From: BD2-11 sp965221785
GTDB taxonomy: Bacteria > Gemmatimonadota > Gemmatimonadetes > Longimicrobiales > Gaopeijiaceae
Direction: 5' to 3'
Assembly: GCA_965221785.1 (NCBI GenBank)
Contig: CBDCSR010000003.1
Span: forward strand, 2,356,001-2,420,000
DNA: 64,000 nucleotides
The notes beneath the pieces are model-generated. The model saw only the letters and a program-made list of their open reading frames with translations, was not told the DNA's origin and did no database searches. The position numbers and the translations under genes are program-made. Positions 47,436-56,475 of the stretch are shown here, one piece after another (the first letter of the stretch is position 1; each line of letters opens with the position of its first letter).

Positions 47436-48083
47436 CTAGTAGTGGAGGGTTTCGCGCAGGTGTGAGCCGAGTGCCCGGAAAGCCTGACCCCTGTGGCTGC
47501 GCGCATCCTTTTCTTCGGCATCGAGTTCGGCGAACGTCCTGGCTGCATCGGGATCCAGGAAGTGTGGATCATATCCGAAGCCGCCTTCCCCCCGTGGCTC
47601 CAGGACGATGGCGCCCGGCGCCTCGCCTCGGAACACAAGGGGCTCGCCCATGCCGAAGTGCAGCACGGCGACGCACACGAAGCGTCCGGTGCGGCGATGG
47701 GGCTTGTGGCTCGCGAGCAGCTTGACCAGGTGCTCGTTGTTGGCACGGTCGCGATCCCCGCCGGTGACGTCCTCCGACACGGGCGCGAAACGCTTCGAGC
47801 GCACCCCGGGAGCACCATCGAGGACATCCACCTCCAGACCGGAATCGTCGGCGATGGTCGCCGCCCCGCAGAGGCTGTTGAAGTACGCGGCCTTGGCCTT
47901 TGCGTTTTCTTCGAAGGTGTCAAAGGCCTCGACCTTGTCTTCCTCCGGGGAGAAAGGGATGCCGGCTTCGTCGAGGCTCAGAATCCGCAGTCCGGGATCC
48001 TTTCCCAGAATCCGTCGGATCTCGTCCAGTTTGTGCGGGCTGCGGGTGGCGGCAACCAGCGTGAGTGCGTGCGACGGGCTCAT
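47436..48083 (-). CDS. rdgB: dITP/XTP pyrophosphatase RdgB (HAM1 family)
   Basis: RdgB removes non-canonical purine nucleoside triphosphates from the pool. The 215-residue protein has ATRSPHKLDEIRRIL near the N-terminus, DDSGLEVDVLDGAPGVRS in the active site near 80-97, GGFGYDPHFL near 165, and SHRGQAFRAL near 195. Family length is about 200. The ATG is preceded by AGGAG seven bases upstream. A 149-nt spacer separates it from rfaE2 upstream; no clear promoter was found there. Confidence 0.94.
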   Translation of the reverse strand: MSPSHALTLVAATRSPHKLDEIRRILGKDPGLRILSLDEAGIPFSPEEDKVEAFDTFEENAKAKAAYFNSLCGAATIADDSGLEVDVLDGAPGVRSKRFAPVSEDVTGGDRDRANNEHLVKLLASHKPHRRTGRFVCVAVLHFGMGEPLVFRGEAPGAIVLEPRGEGGFGYDPHFLDPDAARTFAELDAEEKDARSHRGQAFRALGSHLRETLHY

Positions 48084-48232
48084 TCGCGCGCTCCTGTCTG
48101 TTGGGTGTCCCGGGTCGCTGTGGGTCGCAAGGCCGCTCCAGCCGGGCAGCGAAGCGACGGTGACGTTTCGCGACAGAAACTCTCTACGGGAACGGGGGCC
48201 GACGCAAGTGACTACCCGGAATCCGGCTCGGC

Positions 48233-48736
48233 TCAGTCGGATGGCTCGGGTTCCGTCCCGCGGATACGGCGCACCAGCCTGGTGGTGGACCGCCCCGGAA
48301 GATAGGGAACCAACACGACTTCACCGCCCGCGGCCTCGACCTCCTCGCGGCCGACCATCTCCTCCAGGGCGTAGTCACCGCCCTTCACCAGCACGTCCGG
48401 GAGCAGCGCCGAGATGAGCGATCCGGGGGTATCCGAGTCGAACGGGGTAATCACATCGACGCTCTCGAGCGCCGCGAGCACAGCCGCGCGGTCCTCGAGG
48501 GCAACGTAGGGGCGGTGCGGCCCCTTGAGGCGACCGACCGAGGCGTCTGTGTTGAGCCCCACCACGAGCGTGTCACCCAGGGCGCGGGCGGCGGCCAGGT
48601 ACTCCACGTGGCCGCGGTGCAGGATGTCGAAGCATCCGTTCGTGAACACGAGGCGGCCGCTGCGCGGACGGCCGTGGCGGGCGAGAAGCTCGTCGATGGC
48701 GAGCAGCTTGCGGCCGAGGCTGCCGAGAGGGGTCAT
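48233..48736 (-). CDS. rfaE2: D-glycero-beta-D-manno-heptose 1-phosphate adenylyltransferase (RfaE2/HldE C-terminal type)
   Basis: This enzyme activates heptose 1-phosphate to ADP-heptose for the LPS inner core. The 167-residue protein is a stand-alone nucleotidyltransferase domain: VFTNGCFDILHRGHVEYL with the HxGH motif near residues 30-47, GLNTDASVGRLKGPHRPY, and DVLVKGGDY. The kinase half (RfaE1) is not attached. The ATG overlaps the hemC stop as ATGA. Its presence shows that the LPS core likely contains heptose. Confidence 0.92.
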   Translation of the reverse strand: MTPLGSLGRKLLAIDELLARHGRPRSGRLVFTNGCFDILHRGHVEYLAAARALGDTLVVGLNTDASVGRLKGPHRPYVALEDRAAVLAALESVDVITPFDSDTPGSLISALLPDVLVKGGDYALEEMVGREEVEAAGGEVVLVPYLPGRSTTRLVRRIRGTEPEPSD

Positions 48737-49692
48737 TTGCGAGTGAGGTCCGCCAGGATCTCGCCCGCACCGCGGCCCAGCAGGACCCTCGCCAGGTCGG
48801 CGGCGAGGCCTTCCGGTTCGGCCTGGCGGCCGGTGCGGTCGGCGCGGATCACCCGGCGGCCATCGGGGCTGATCACCATCGCCCAGAGCCTGAGGCCGCC
48901 CGGGTAGGGCAACCCCAGCACACCGACGGGCAGGTGGCATCCGGCGCCCAGCAGACGCAACAGCTCCCGCTCGGCCCGCACCGCCTGCCGGGTGGGGCGG
49001 TCGTCCAGCGATGCCGCCAGCCGTCGCGCCCGCCGGTCGTCGCGGCGCACCACCACGGCCAGCGCGCCCTGCCCCGCGGCCGGCAGCCACGCCGTGCGCT
49101 CCAGAAGCTCGCTCGTGCGGTCGAGGAGGCCCAGGCGCCCCAGCCCGGCGGCAGCCAGCACGAGGGCGTCGCATTCGCCCCGGCCGAGCTTGGCCAGCCG
49201 GGTGTCCACGTTGCCGCGCATGGGCACCACCGTGCAGTCCGGGCGGAAGGCGCGAGCGAGCGCGGCGCGGCGCTGGGAGCCCGTGCCGATGCTGGACCCC
49301 GGAGGCAGGGTGGAGAGGGTCCCGGCCGTACCGGGCGGCAGCACCAGCGCGTCGCGGGGATCCTCGCGCGCGGGAGTCGCGGCGACGCACAGCTCGGACG
49401 GCATCCGGGTCGGAACGTCCTTCAGGGAGTGCACCGCCAGATCGACCCTGCCGTCGAGCAGGGCCTCGTCCAGCGCGCTCGTGAACACCCCCTCCCCACC
49501 GATGTGCGCCAGGGATGCATTCGCCAGACGATCGCCCCGGGTGCGGATGGTGTGCATCGAGACCCGCGTGCGACCGGCCGCCTCCAGGGCTGCCGCCACC
49601 TGCCGGCTCTGGATCAGGGCGAGCGTGGATCCCCGGGTTCCCAGCCGGAGGCGGCGTGGTTCCGAACCTGCCTGCCGCTGACCTGCCGACAC
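48733..49692 (-). CDS. hemC: Hydroxymethylbilane synthase (porphobilinogen deaminase)
   Basis: HemC joins four porphobilinogens to hydroxymethylbilane in tetrapyrrole synthesis. The 319-residue protein has RLGTRGSTLALIQSRQV near the N-terminus, TRGDRL, the HSLKDVPT motif, GTGSQRRAAL and RGNVDTRLAKL, and the dipyrromethane-cofactor cysteine in GAGCHLPVG near residue 250. The likely start is a GTG at 49692, 13 nt after the antiporter gene; a longer ATG reading runs into that gene. No other heme gene is adjacent, so its place between the antiporter and LPS genes is unexplained. Confidence 0.93.
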   Translation of the reverse strand: MSAGQRQAGSEPRRLRLGTRGSTLALIQSRQVAAALEAAGRTRVSMHTIRTRGDRLANASLAHIGGEGVFTSALDEALLDGRVDLAVHSLKDVPTRMPSELCVAATPAREDPRDALVLPPGTAGTLSTLPPGSSIGTGSQRRAALARAFRPDCTVVPMRGNVDTRLAKLGRGECDALVLAAAGLGRLGLLDRTSELLERTAWLPAAGQGALAVVVRRDDRRARRLAASLDDRPTRQAVRAERELLRLLGAGCHLPVGVLGLPYPGGLRLWAMVISPDGRRVIRADRTGRQAEPEGLAADLARVLLGRGAGEILADLTRK

Positions 49693-49705
49693 CGTGCGCC
49701 GGGGG

Positions 49706-51409
49706 TCAGAACGCCCGCAGGATGAGGAACGCGGCCAGCAGCACGGCAACCCAGAGCACCATGCTTCCCGTCGGCCAGGAGCGGGCCAGGGCGCCATGCG
49801 GGCCGGTATGGCGGAACGCGCTGCCGAGCGCCCAGTTGACTCCGCCCATGGCCACGCCGCGAACGGTGGAGTCCGCCGCCCGAATCGCCGATCCCACCCG
49901 CCGCACGATCGCCGGAGCCAGCTTCCTGTACGTCCATTCGACGTCCAGGTTGACGGCGCGAATCTCGTCGGGATAGATGCGCATCAGCCGGAACAGCACC
50001 ACCGCGCCGATCGCGAAGGCCAGCAGCTGGAGCTGCGTCACCACGTGCGTGACGTCGTAGGGACTGTAGTCCACCTCGAACGGCAGGAGGTCGTAGAGCA
50101 GCCACGGCATCGAGCCGATCGCAATGCACCCGATGGCGCCCACCGTCATGGCTGCCAGCATGTTCCAGGGCGGCTCGCGCGTGCGGATGCCCGAGTCGTG
50201 TGCGAAGAAGGCGAAGAAGGGGATCTTGATGCCGGCGTGCTCGACCACGCCCGCGGAGGCGAACAGCATCGCGAGCCAGATCCAGTAGTGGTGCTCCTCG
50301 AGCAGCGCGCTCATGATCAGCGCCTTGCTGACGAAACCGTTGAAGAGCGGGACCGCCGAAATGGAGGCCGCTCCCACGATGCATAGCACCGTCGTCCACT
50401 TCATCGTCTTCCACAGCCCTCCAAGCTCGGACGCCTTGGTCGTTCCCGTGCGATAGAGCACCGCGCCCATCGACATGAAGAGCAGGCCCTTGAAGAGCAC
50501 GTCGTTGAAGGCGTGCGCGACGGCGCCGTTGAGGGCCTTCGCGGTTCCCACCCCCACGCCGCACACCATGAAGCCGATCTGGTTGATCATGCTGTAGGAG
50601 AGGACGCGCCGGAGATCGTTCTCGATGACGGCGAAGAAGATGGGATAGCAGGCCATCACCGCGCCGATGTAGATGAGCAACTCGGTTTCCGGGAAGCCGC
50701 GAGCCAGGGCGTACACAGCGACCTTGGTGGTGAATGCGCTCAGGAACACCGTTCCCGTGGGGGTGCTCTCCGGATAGGCGTCGGTCAGCCAGTTGTGTAC
50801 CAGCGGGAAGGCGCCCTTGACCGCGATGGCAAGGAAGATGAGCCATCCCGAGAGGCCCTCCAACCCGATGTGGCCAAAGGAGATATCCCCCGTCTGCGCA
50901 GCCCGTGCCATCGCCCCGGCCAGGAGCGCCACACCCGACACCACCTGGATGACCAGGTAGCGCATCCCCGCCCTGCGCGCCCGCTCGGTGCCGCGTGCGA
51001 AAATGAGGAACACGGAGCTGACCGCGAGCAGCTCCCAGAAGAGGAAGAGGGTGACGAGGTCTCCCGCAAACACGGCGCCCAGCCCGCTCCCCGCGTATAT
51101 GAGCGCGGCAGTATGGTGCAGGGTAGCGGAGTCCTCCTTCTTCAGGTGCAGCGAGTACAGGATGGCGATGAACGCACCGAGGTGGAACAGATAGCCGAAG
51201 AGCAGGCTCAGCCTGTCGGCTCGAACGAGCGACAGCTCGTAGCCGAGAATCCCCGCTGAGAGCCCGAAGCCTTCCGGGATGCCGGCCACGTTGAGCGCGC
51301 CCAGCACAGGGATCGCCAACAGAAGGACGTACCGCGGCCATCCGCGCACGAACGGCACCAGCAGGGCGCCGGCGAAGAAGATCGCGAACGGAGGGAGGCT
51401 AGTCGGCAT
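49706..51409 (-). CDS. Mrp-type antiporter subunit, ND4/ND5-like (third copy)
   Basis: A 567-residue membrane protein of the proton-translocating NuoL/M/N family, last gene of the antiporter cluster. The lysine-bearing stretch VKGAFPLVHNWLTDAYPEST and VIENDLRRVLSYSMINQIGF are the family core. It has about 14 helices plus a C-terminal soluble amphipathic stretch with another helix (from about residue 480). It differs from the other two copies at 51775 and 53247 in lacking the GHGH insertions. Its start overlaps a small His-rich protein gene by 11 nt. Probably one of three ion channels of a multi-subunit Na+/H+ antiporter. Confidence 0.88.
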   Translation of the reverse strand: MPTSLPPFAIFFAGALLVPFVRGWPRYVLLLAIPVLGALNVAGIPEGFGLSAGILGYELSLVRADRLSLLFGYLFHLGAFIAILYSLHLKKEDSATLHHTAALIYAGSGLGAVFAGDLVTLFLFWELLAVSSVFLIFARGTERARRAGMRYLVIQVVSGVALLAGAMARAAQTGDISFGHIGLEGLSGWLIFLAIAVKGAFPLVHNWLTDAYPESTPTGTVFLSAFTTKVAVYALARGFPETELLIYIGAVMACYPIFFAVIENDLRRVLSYSMINQIGFMVCGVGVGTAKALNGAVAHAFNDVLFKGLLFMSMGAVLYRTGTTKASELGGLWKTMKWTTVLCIVGAASISAVPLFNGFVSKALIMSALLEEHHYWIWLAMLFASAGVVEHAGIKIPFFAFFAHDSGIRTREPPWNMLAAMTVGAIGCIAIGSMPWLLYDLLPFEVDYSPYDVTHVVTQLQLLAFAIGAVVLFRLMRIYPDEIRAVNLDVEWTYRKLAPAIVRRVGSAIRAADSTVRGVAMGGVNWALGSAFRHTGPHGALARSWPTGSMVLWVAVLLAAFLILRAF

Positions 51410-51737
51410 CGTAGTAGTCCTCCGACCGCATCACGATGCGCCTGAGCCCCTTGGCCGCAAGGATGAGCCCGCCAACGCCGAAGAGTCCCCACAGCGGGTA
51501 GAACCCCTTGAGGTTCTCCCAGGGATGTTCGATGTATCGGTCCACGAAGAAATCGGCGATCACCAGCCCGGCGGAAATCACAAGGAAAGCGCCCAGAATG
51601 ATGCGCGTCGCCTTCGGGCCGACGCTTGAGAGCGGGTGCCCGGAATCGTGCCCGTCGTGACCGCCGCCGTGGGAGCCGTCGTCTGACGGGCGCCCCGATC
51701 CGTGGCCGCTGTCGTGCACCGAGTCTCGCCTGTTCAT
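51399..51737 (-). CDS. Small two-helix protein with histidine-rich N-terminus
   Basis: A 112-residue protein in the antiporter cluster. The first 34 residues are rich in His, Gly, Asp and Ser (six histidines), followed by two transmembrane helices (IILGAFLVISAGLVIADFF and FYPLWGLFGVGGLILAA) and a basic tail. AGGGGTGA lies just before the ATG. It is coupled to the ND5-like gene downstream. The position between two channel subunits suggests an accessory subunit; the N-terminus could bind a metal or sense pH, which is inference. No family recognised. Confidence 0.75.
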   Translation of the reverse strand: MNRRDSVHDSGHGSGRPSDDGSHGGGHDGHDSGHPLSSVGPKATRIILGAFLVISAGLVIADFFVDRYIEHPWENLKGFYPLWGLFGVGGLILAAKGLRRIVMRSEDYYDAD

Positions 51738-51774
51738 CGGGTCACCCCTGCTTCATCGTGCTTCATGCCCGCGT

Positions 51775-53250
51775 TCATGGTCCGGCCACCATCGAAATCA
51801 GGTGGAAGAAGGGGTCCGGGTACACGAAGAGCGCGAAGCAGCACAGGCTCGTGATGACGATCGCGATCAACGAAGGGAGCGGCGCCTCGTGTATTCCTCC
51901 GTTCGCGTGCCCGTGTCCATGGGGGTTGGAGGCCGGGCTGAAGAACGCCCGCACCGGGACGATCATGAGATACCCGACGGACAGGAGCGAGCTCACCATC
52001 AGCACCGCGACCAGCCCGACCTGGCCCGCGTCCAGCGCCCCGAGACCGAGGAACCACTTGCTCCAGGTGCCTCCCACGGGCGGCAGCCCGACGATCGACA
52101 GCGTCCCCACGAAGAAGGCGGCGAAGGTGACGGGCATGGTGCGCCCGAGGCCCTTCATGTCGCTGATCTCGGTCTTGTGCGCAGCCACCATGACCGCGCC
52201 CGCGCAGAAGAAGAGGGTAATCTTGCCGAAGGCGTGCATGACGATGTGCATGCCCCCGCCGATGATTCCCATGGTGTTGGCCAGCATGGCGCCCAGAACC
52301 ACGTAGGAGAGCTGGCTGATGGTCGAGTAGGCCAGTCGCGCCTTCAGGTTGTCCTTCCGGAAGGCGACCAGGGACGCCAGGATGATGGTCGCGGCCGCCA
52401 CCCACATGAGCCAGACGCTCGCGCCCAGCTGCGTGAGGAAGTCGATGCCGAAGACGTAGATGGTGACCTTGAGGATGCTGAACACCCCCGCTTTCACCAC
52501 CGCCACCGCGTGCAGCAGCGCGCTGACCGGCGTGGGAGCCACCATCGCGGCGGGCAGCCAGCGGTGGAAGGGCATCACCGCCGCCTTGCCGATCCCGAAG
52601 ACGTAGAGCGCCAGCAGCACCGCCACCACGCCCGCCCCCGCCCTGCCCTCCAGGATCCCGCCCATCTCGAAGTCGATGGTTCCGGTCAGCAGGTAGGTCC
52701 AGATGATGGCGAGCAGCTGGAAGCCGATCGAAGTGCTGAGCAGGATGCCCAGGTACACGCGCCCCGCCCTCTTCGCCGCGTCGGTGCCCGCGTGCGTCAC
52801 CAGCGGGAAGGTGGAGAGCGTCAGCGCCTCGTAGAAGATGAAGAGGGTGAAGAGGTTGCCCGCGAAGGCGACCCCCATTGTGCATGAGATGGCCAGGGCG
52901 AAGAAGATGTAGAAGCGGGTCTGGTTCTTCTCGTGATGCCCGCGCATGTAGCCGATGGCGTAGAGCGTGGTCACGATCCAGAGGCTGCCCGCCACGAGGG
53001 CGAAAATCATCCCCAGCGGCTCCACCACCAGCTCCAGGGGGATGCCCGGGAGGGGCTCCGCCAGCACGAAGCGCGGGATCTCGCCCGCAGCGACCGCACG
53101 ATGGATCTGCATCACCACGCCCAGAAGGACGCCGCCCGTAGTCAGCGACGCGGCCTCGCGCAGGTTGGGGCTGGAGCGCAGGAGACCCACCAGTACCGCC
53201 CCGGCCGCGGGGATGACCAGCGCCAGGAGCGCCAGTTCGCCCGGGTTCAC
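51775..53250 (-). CDS. Mrp-type antiporter subunit, ND4/ND5-like (second copy)
   Basis: A 491-residue membrane protein of the NuoL/M family. Landmarks are FIFYEALTLSTFPLVTH (conserved Glu of helix 5), GKAAVMPFHRWLPAAMVAPTPVSAL (channel lysine and proline break), KAGVFSILK, and AYSTISQLSYVVLGA. A GHGHANGG insert occurs near residue 455. It overlaps the first copy as ATGA upstream. Together with the 53247 and 49706 genes it gives three channel subunits, more than the two (MrpA and MrpD) of the classical complex. Confidence 0.9.
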   Translation of the reverse strand: MNPGELALLALVIPAAGAVLVGLLRSSPNLREAASLTTGGVLLGVVMQIHRAVAAGEIPRFVLAEPLPGIPLELVVEPLGMIFALVAGSLWIVTTLYAIGYMRGHHEKNQTRFYIFFALAISCTMGVAFAGNLFTLFIFYEALTLSTFPLVTHAGTDAAKRAGRVYLGILLSTSIGFQLLAIIWTYLLTGTIDFEMGGILEGRAGAGVVAVLLALYVFGIGKAAVMPFHRWLPAAMVAPTPVSALLHAVAVVKAGVFSILKVTIYVFGIDFLTQLGASVWLMWVAAATIILASLVAFRKDNLKARLAYSTISQLSYVVLGAMLANTMGIIGGGMHIVMHAFGKITLFFCAGAVMVAAHKTEISDMKGLGRTMPVTFAAFFVGTLSIVGLPPVGGTWSKWFLGLGALDAGQVGLVAVLMVSSLLSVGYLMIVPVRAFFSPASNPHGHGHANGGIHEAPLPSLIAIVITSLCCFALFVYPDPFFHLISMVAGP

Positions 53251-54728
53251 GGCGCGCCTCCCAGCAGGGCGCGCGCGGCCTGGCCGGCGACGTTCGTGGT
53301 CAGTGAGGCATCGATGCCGAAGTAGAGGTTCGCGACGATGAGCGCCCAGGTGGGGACCAGCAGCCGCAACGGGGCTTCGGACACCGAACCGGCCCGGGCC
53401 GACGGCTCACCGAAGTAGGCGGCTTCGACCACCCGCCAGATGTAGACCACGGCCAGCGTGGAGGTCACGAGCACCAGCGCCGCGACCGGCCACATCCCCT
53501 GCTCAAGCGCGCCCAGCACCAGATACCACTTGCTCACAAAGCCCACCGTGAGCGGGACGCCGATGAGGCTGAGGCCTCCCGCCGTGAAGGCGGCCATCGT
53601 CCAGGGCATGCGGCGGCCCAGGCCGCGCAGGGCGTCGATGTGCACTGAGCCCACCCGGTACATGACGCAGCCGAGGGCGAGGAACAGCGCCCCCTTCATG
53701 AGCGCGTGGTTGAAGAGGTGGAGCGTGGCCGCGGTCAGTCCGGTGACCGAGGCGAAGCTGATCCCCAGGATGATGTAGCCGATCTGGGCGACGCTCGAGT
53801 AGGCCAGCATGCGCTTGATGTTGCGCTGGAAGATCGCCACCAGCGACATGGTGAAGATCGCCACCAGCGCGAGCGGCAGCAGCCACATGCCGAGGCTGAG
53901 CTCGCCGAAGGAGTAGGTGACCCCGAAGACGGTGAAGAAGAAGCGCAGCAGGACGTAGACCGCGACCTTTGTGGACGTGGCGGCGATGAGCCCCGTCACC
54001 GCCGAGGGTGCGAAGGCATACGCGTCGGGCAGCCACACGTGCAGCGGGAAGAGGGCCAGCTTGAGGCTCGTGCCGACGGTCAGGAAGGCGAATGCCACCA
54101 GGATGGTCCGTTCGCCATGCAGGGCGGGAAGGAGCTCGGCCAGGTCGGCCAGATTGAGGGTTCCGGTCTCGACGTAGAGCAGCCCGATGCCGATCACGAT
54201 GAACGACGCCCCGATGCTCCCCATGATCAGGTAGCGGAACGCCGAGACCAGCGCGCGCCGGTCGGATCCCATGGCGATCAGGGCGTAGGTGCCGAGCGAC
54301 GAGATCTCCAGGAACACGAAGATGTTGAAGGCGTCCCCCGTGATGGCGATGCCCAGGAGGCCGCACAGGCAGAGCATCCACGCGCCGTAGAAGAGGGGGA
54401 TGCGGCGCTCGTCCACTTCGCGCTCGACGCTGGTGAGGGCGAAAAGGGTGACGACCACGCCGATGCCGGCGACGATGAGGAGAACCAGGCCGTTGACGGC
54501 GTCCACCCGGTACTCGATTCCCCAGGGCGCGGCCCAGCCGCCCAGCGCGTAGCGGATGTCCTCGCCGCCGAGCACGCGGGACAGAAGCCCGACGGCCGCG
54601 CCGAAGGCCGTCACCGCTCCGGCCATGGCGATGCCCCACGAGACGCGCTTCCAGGGAACCAGCACGCAAAGGGCGGCGGCCAGAAGCGGCGCCACGATCT
54701 GGATGGCGGGAAGGTGCGCCGCGATCAT
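53247..54728 (-). CDS. mrpD: Mrp-type antiporter subunit D
   Basis: A 493-residue polytopic protein most like MrpD/MnhD. It has the channel motif FPLHVWLPDAYAFAPSAVTG, the conserved FVFLEISSLGTYALIA helix with Glu, and MLAYSSVAQIGYIILG. About 14 transmembrane helices are expected. It overlaps mrpC as ATGA and the second ND5-like gene as ATGA. In Mrp complexes MrpD carries one ion path; the substrate (Na+, K+ or Ca2+) cannot be deduced. Confidence 0.92.
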   Translation of the reverse strand: MIAAHLPAIQIVAPLLAAALCVLVPWKRVSWGIAMAGAVTAFGAAVGLLSRVLGGEDIRYALGGWAAPWGIEYRVDAVNGLVLLIVAGIGVVVTLFALTSVEREVDERRIPLFYGAWMLCLCGLLGIAITGDAFNIFVFLEISSLGTYALIAMGSDRRALVSAFRYLIMGSIGASFIVIGIGLLYVETGTLNLADLAELLPALHGERTILVAFAFLTVGTSLKLALFPLHVWLPDAYAFAPSAVTGLIAATSTKVAVYVLLRFFFTVFGVTYSFGELSLGMWLLPLALVAIFTMSLVAIFQRNIKRMLAYSSVAQIGYIILGISFASVTGLTAATLHLFNHALMKGALFLALGCVMYRVGSVHIDALRGLGRRMPWTMAAFTAGGLSLIGVPLTVGFVSKWYLVLGALEQGMWPVAALVLVTSTLAVVYIWRVVEAAYFGEPSARAGSVSEAPLRLLVPTWALIVANLYFGIDASLTTNVAGQAARALLGGAP

Positions 54729-55129
54729 GGCCTGGCGCCCTCCTGCAGCTCGTCGGCGAGCACCTGGGCCTGTATTTCGTCGTCCTCGATGGTGCCGTAG
54801 GTCTCCTTGATGCGCACAACGAGCGCGAGCGCCATCGCCATGGTGGCCACGCCCACCACGATCGCGGTGAGCATGAGCACGTGCGGAAGAGGATTGGAGT
54901 AGACCACTTCCGCCGCGCCCTCGGCCGCCCCGTGATCATCCCCGATCAGGATGGGAGCGGTGCCGCCCACGATCTTCCCCGTGCTCACGTAGAAGATGAT
55001 CACCGATGTCTGAAAGAGATTCAGCCCGACCACCTTCTTGACCAGGTTGCCGCGGGAGATCAGGGCGTAGAAGCCGACCATCATCAGGAAGATGACGACC
55101 CAGTAGTTGAAGAGGCCCAGGAACTCCAT
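54725..55129 (-). CDS. mrpC: Mrp-type antiporter subunit C (NuoK-like)
   Basis: A 134-residue membrane protein with three helices, homologous to NuoK. Typical segments are FYALISRGNLVKKVVGLNLF and DPLPH-like NPLPHVLMLTAIVVGVATMA with the conserved leading proline. A charged C-terminal tail of about 25 residues extends beyond NuoK length. It begins directly after the mrpB stop and overlaps mrpD. Confidence 0.92.
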   Translation of the reverse strand: MEFLGLFNYWVVIFLMMVGFYALISRGNLVKKVVGLNLFQTSVIIFYVSTGKIVGGTAPILIGDDHGAAEGAAEVVYSNPLPHVLMLTAIVVGVATMAMALALVVRIKETYGTIEDDEIQAQVLADELQEGARP

Positions 55130-55552
55130 CTACCGGCTCCTCCGCCGCCCGGCGAAGCTGTAGAAGAGCGTGACCATGACCCCGAAAACGGTCACGAGGA
55201 CCCCCGCCTCGACGAGAAGAATGCCGATGTGCTGGGCGTGCTCGGCGTCGTACAGCAGGACTCCGTAGTCCAGGAAATTGCCGCCCATGAACATCGCCGC
55301 GACGCCGACGCCGGCGAAGATCAGAACTCCCAGGGTGCCGCACCAGGTCACGATCCCCGTGGGAATCGCGGCCCGGGCATGGTCGAGCCCGAAGACGAGG
55401 GCGTAGAGGATCACGCCCGCCGCGAAGATGACGCCCGCCTGGAACCCCCCGCCCGGCCCGTAGTCGCCGTGGAACTGGACGTACAGGGCGAAGAGAAAGA
55501 TCGGTCCGATGAGGATCTTGGCGGCGATGCGCAGAATGATCTGGTCTCTCAT
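55130..55552 (-). CDS. mrpB: Mrp-type antiporter subunit B
   Basis: A 140-residue membrane protein of the MnhB family with four helices and the hallmark HGDYGPGGGFQAGVIFAAG near residues 28-46. It is coupled to its neighbours on both sides (ATGA overlap with the MbhDE-like gene, zero gap to mrpC). It forms part of the small-subunit core of the antiporter. Confidence 0.93.
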   Translation of the reverse strand: MRDQIILRIAAKILIGPIFLFALYVQFHGDYGPGGGFQAGVIFAAGVILYALVFGLDHARAAIPTGIVTWCGTLGVLIFAGVGVAAMFMGGNFLDYGVLLYDAEHAQHIGILLVEAGVLVTVFGVMVTLFYSFAGRRRSR

Positions 55553-56154
55553 GACGCGCCGCCCCCGTCTTCCTCGTCCGCGGGCGACCTTCCCGTTCGA
55601 CGCGGCCGCCGGCTTCCGACAAACAGGGTCAGCACCCCCACCATGGCCGCGAACACGACCGTGGTCTCACCCAGGGTGTCGTAGCCTCGGTAGCTGGCCA
55701 GAACCGTGGTGACGATGTTCGGGATGTGCACCTCGAGCACGTCACCATCTTCACCGGCGAGGGGCACATGATCCGCCAGGTATTCCGGGGCGACATGGCC
55801 GTGGACCGGGTTGTCGGGCTGACCCCATCGGGGCAGATCGTAGGTGCCGTACACCAGCATGCCGCCGGTGACCAGCACGATCAGCAGCGGGATGAGGGGC
55901 GACTTCGCGTGGCGCTTCTGCCGGGTGCCCACCAGCGCCAGCGTCCCGAGCGCCAGGATGGTGGAGACGCCGGCGCCCACCGCCACTTCCGTGAACGCGA
56001 CGTCCACCGCGTCGAGCACGACAAACAGGGCAGCCGACAGGAAGCTGTAGATTCCCATCAGCATCACCACGGCAACCAGATTGCGCAGGCGCAGGACGCC
56101 GAAGGCGGTCACGGCCAGCAGTCCGAGGAGTGCGAGGTCGACGACGGACTCCAC
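55549..56154 (-). CDS. MbhD/MbhE-like (DUF4040) antiporter subunit, equivalent to the MrpA C-terminal region
   Basis: A 201-residue membrane protein in two parts. Residues 1-80 are a DUF4040/MbhD domain (LRNLVAVVMLMGIYSFLSAA, DVAFTEVAVGAGVSTILAL), normally the C-terminus of MrpA or a hydrogenase subunit. Residues 90-185 include an MbhE-like segment (TTVLASYRGYDTLGETTVVF). In this cluster these modules are a free-standing protein, as in membrane-bound hydrogenases and related sulfane reductases, instead of being fused to MrpA. No hydrogenase gene is near. Confidence 0.88.
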   Translation of the reverse strand: MESVVDLALLGLLAVTAFGVLRLRNLVAVVMLMGIYSFLSAALFVVLDAVDVAFTEVAVGAGVSTILALGTLALVGTRQKRHAKSPLIPLLIVLVTGGMLVYGTYDLPRWGQPDNPVHGHVAPEYLADHVPLAGEDGDVLEVHIPNIVTTVLASYRGYDTLGETTVVFAAMVGVLTLFVGSRRPRRTGRSPADEEDGGGAS

Positions 56155-56475
56155 TCAGTCTCCTCCCTCGTCCTCGTGAACGACGGGCTCGACCTTCCCG
56201 TACAGGGCGGCCCTGGCCAGCGCGTGGGTCGCCACCGGGCTGGTGAACCAGAGAAAGCCCAGAATCATGACCAGCCTCAGCGTCACCCCGTCGAATCCCG
56301 TCTGGAGCATGAGGCCGGTGAGGATGAAGAAGCTGCCCATCGTGTCGGTGAGCCCGGCCGCGTGCATGCGCGTGAAGACATCGGGCATCCGCAGGACGCC
56401 GATGCCGCCGACGACCACGAAGAAGCTGCCCAGCAGCAGAAGCGCTGCGCTCAGGTAGTCGAGAACCATCTCCAT
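56155..56475 (-). CDS. mrpG: Mrp-type antiporter subunit G
   Basis: A 106-residue protein with three helices of the MnhG family. The segment GSFFVVVGGIGVLRMPDVFTRMHAA is diagnostic, followed by GLTDTMGSFFILTGLML. The tail is acidic. The ATG at 56475 overlaps the mrpF stop by one base (TGATG). Confidence 0.93.
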   Translation of the reverse strand: MEMVLDYLSAALLLLGSFFVVVGGIGVLRMPDVFTRMHAAGLTDTMGSFFILTGLMLQTGFDGVTLRLVMILGFLWFTSPVATHALARAALYGKVEPVVHEDEGGD

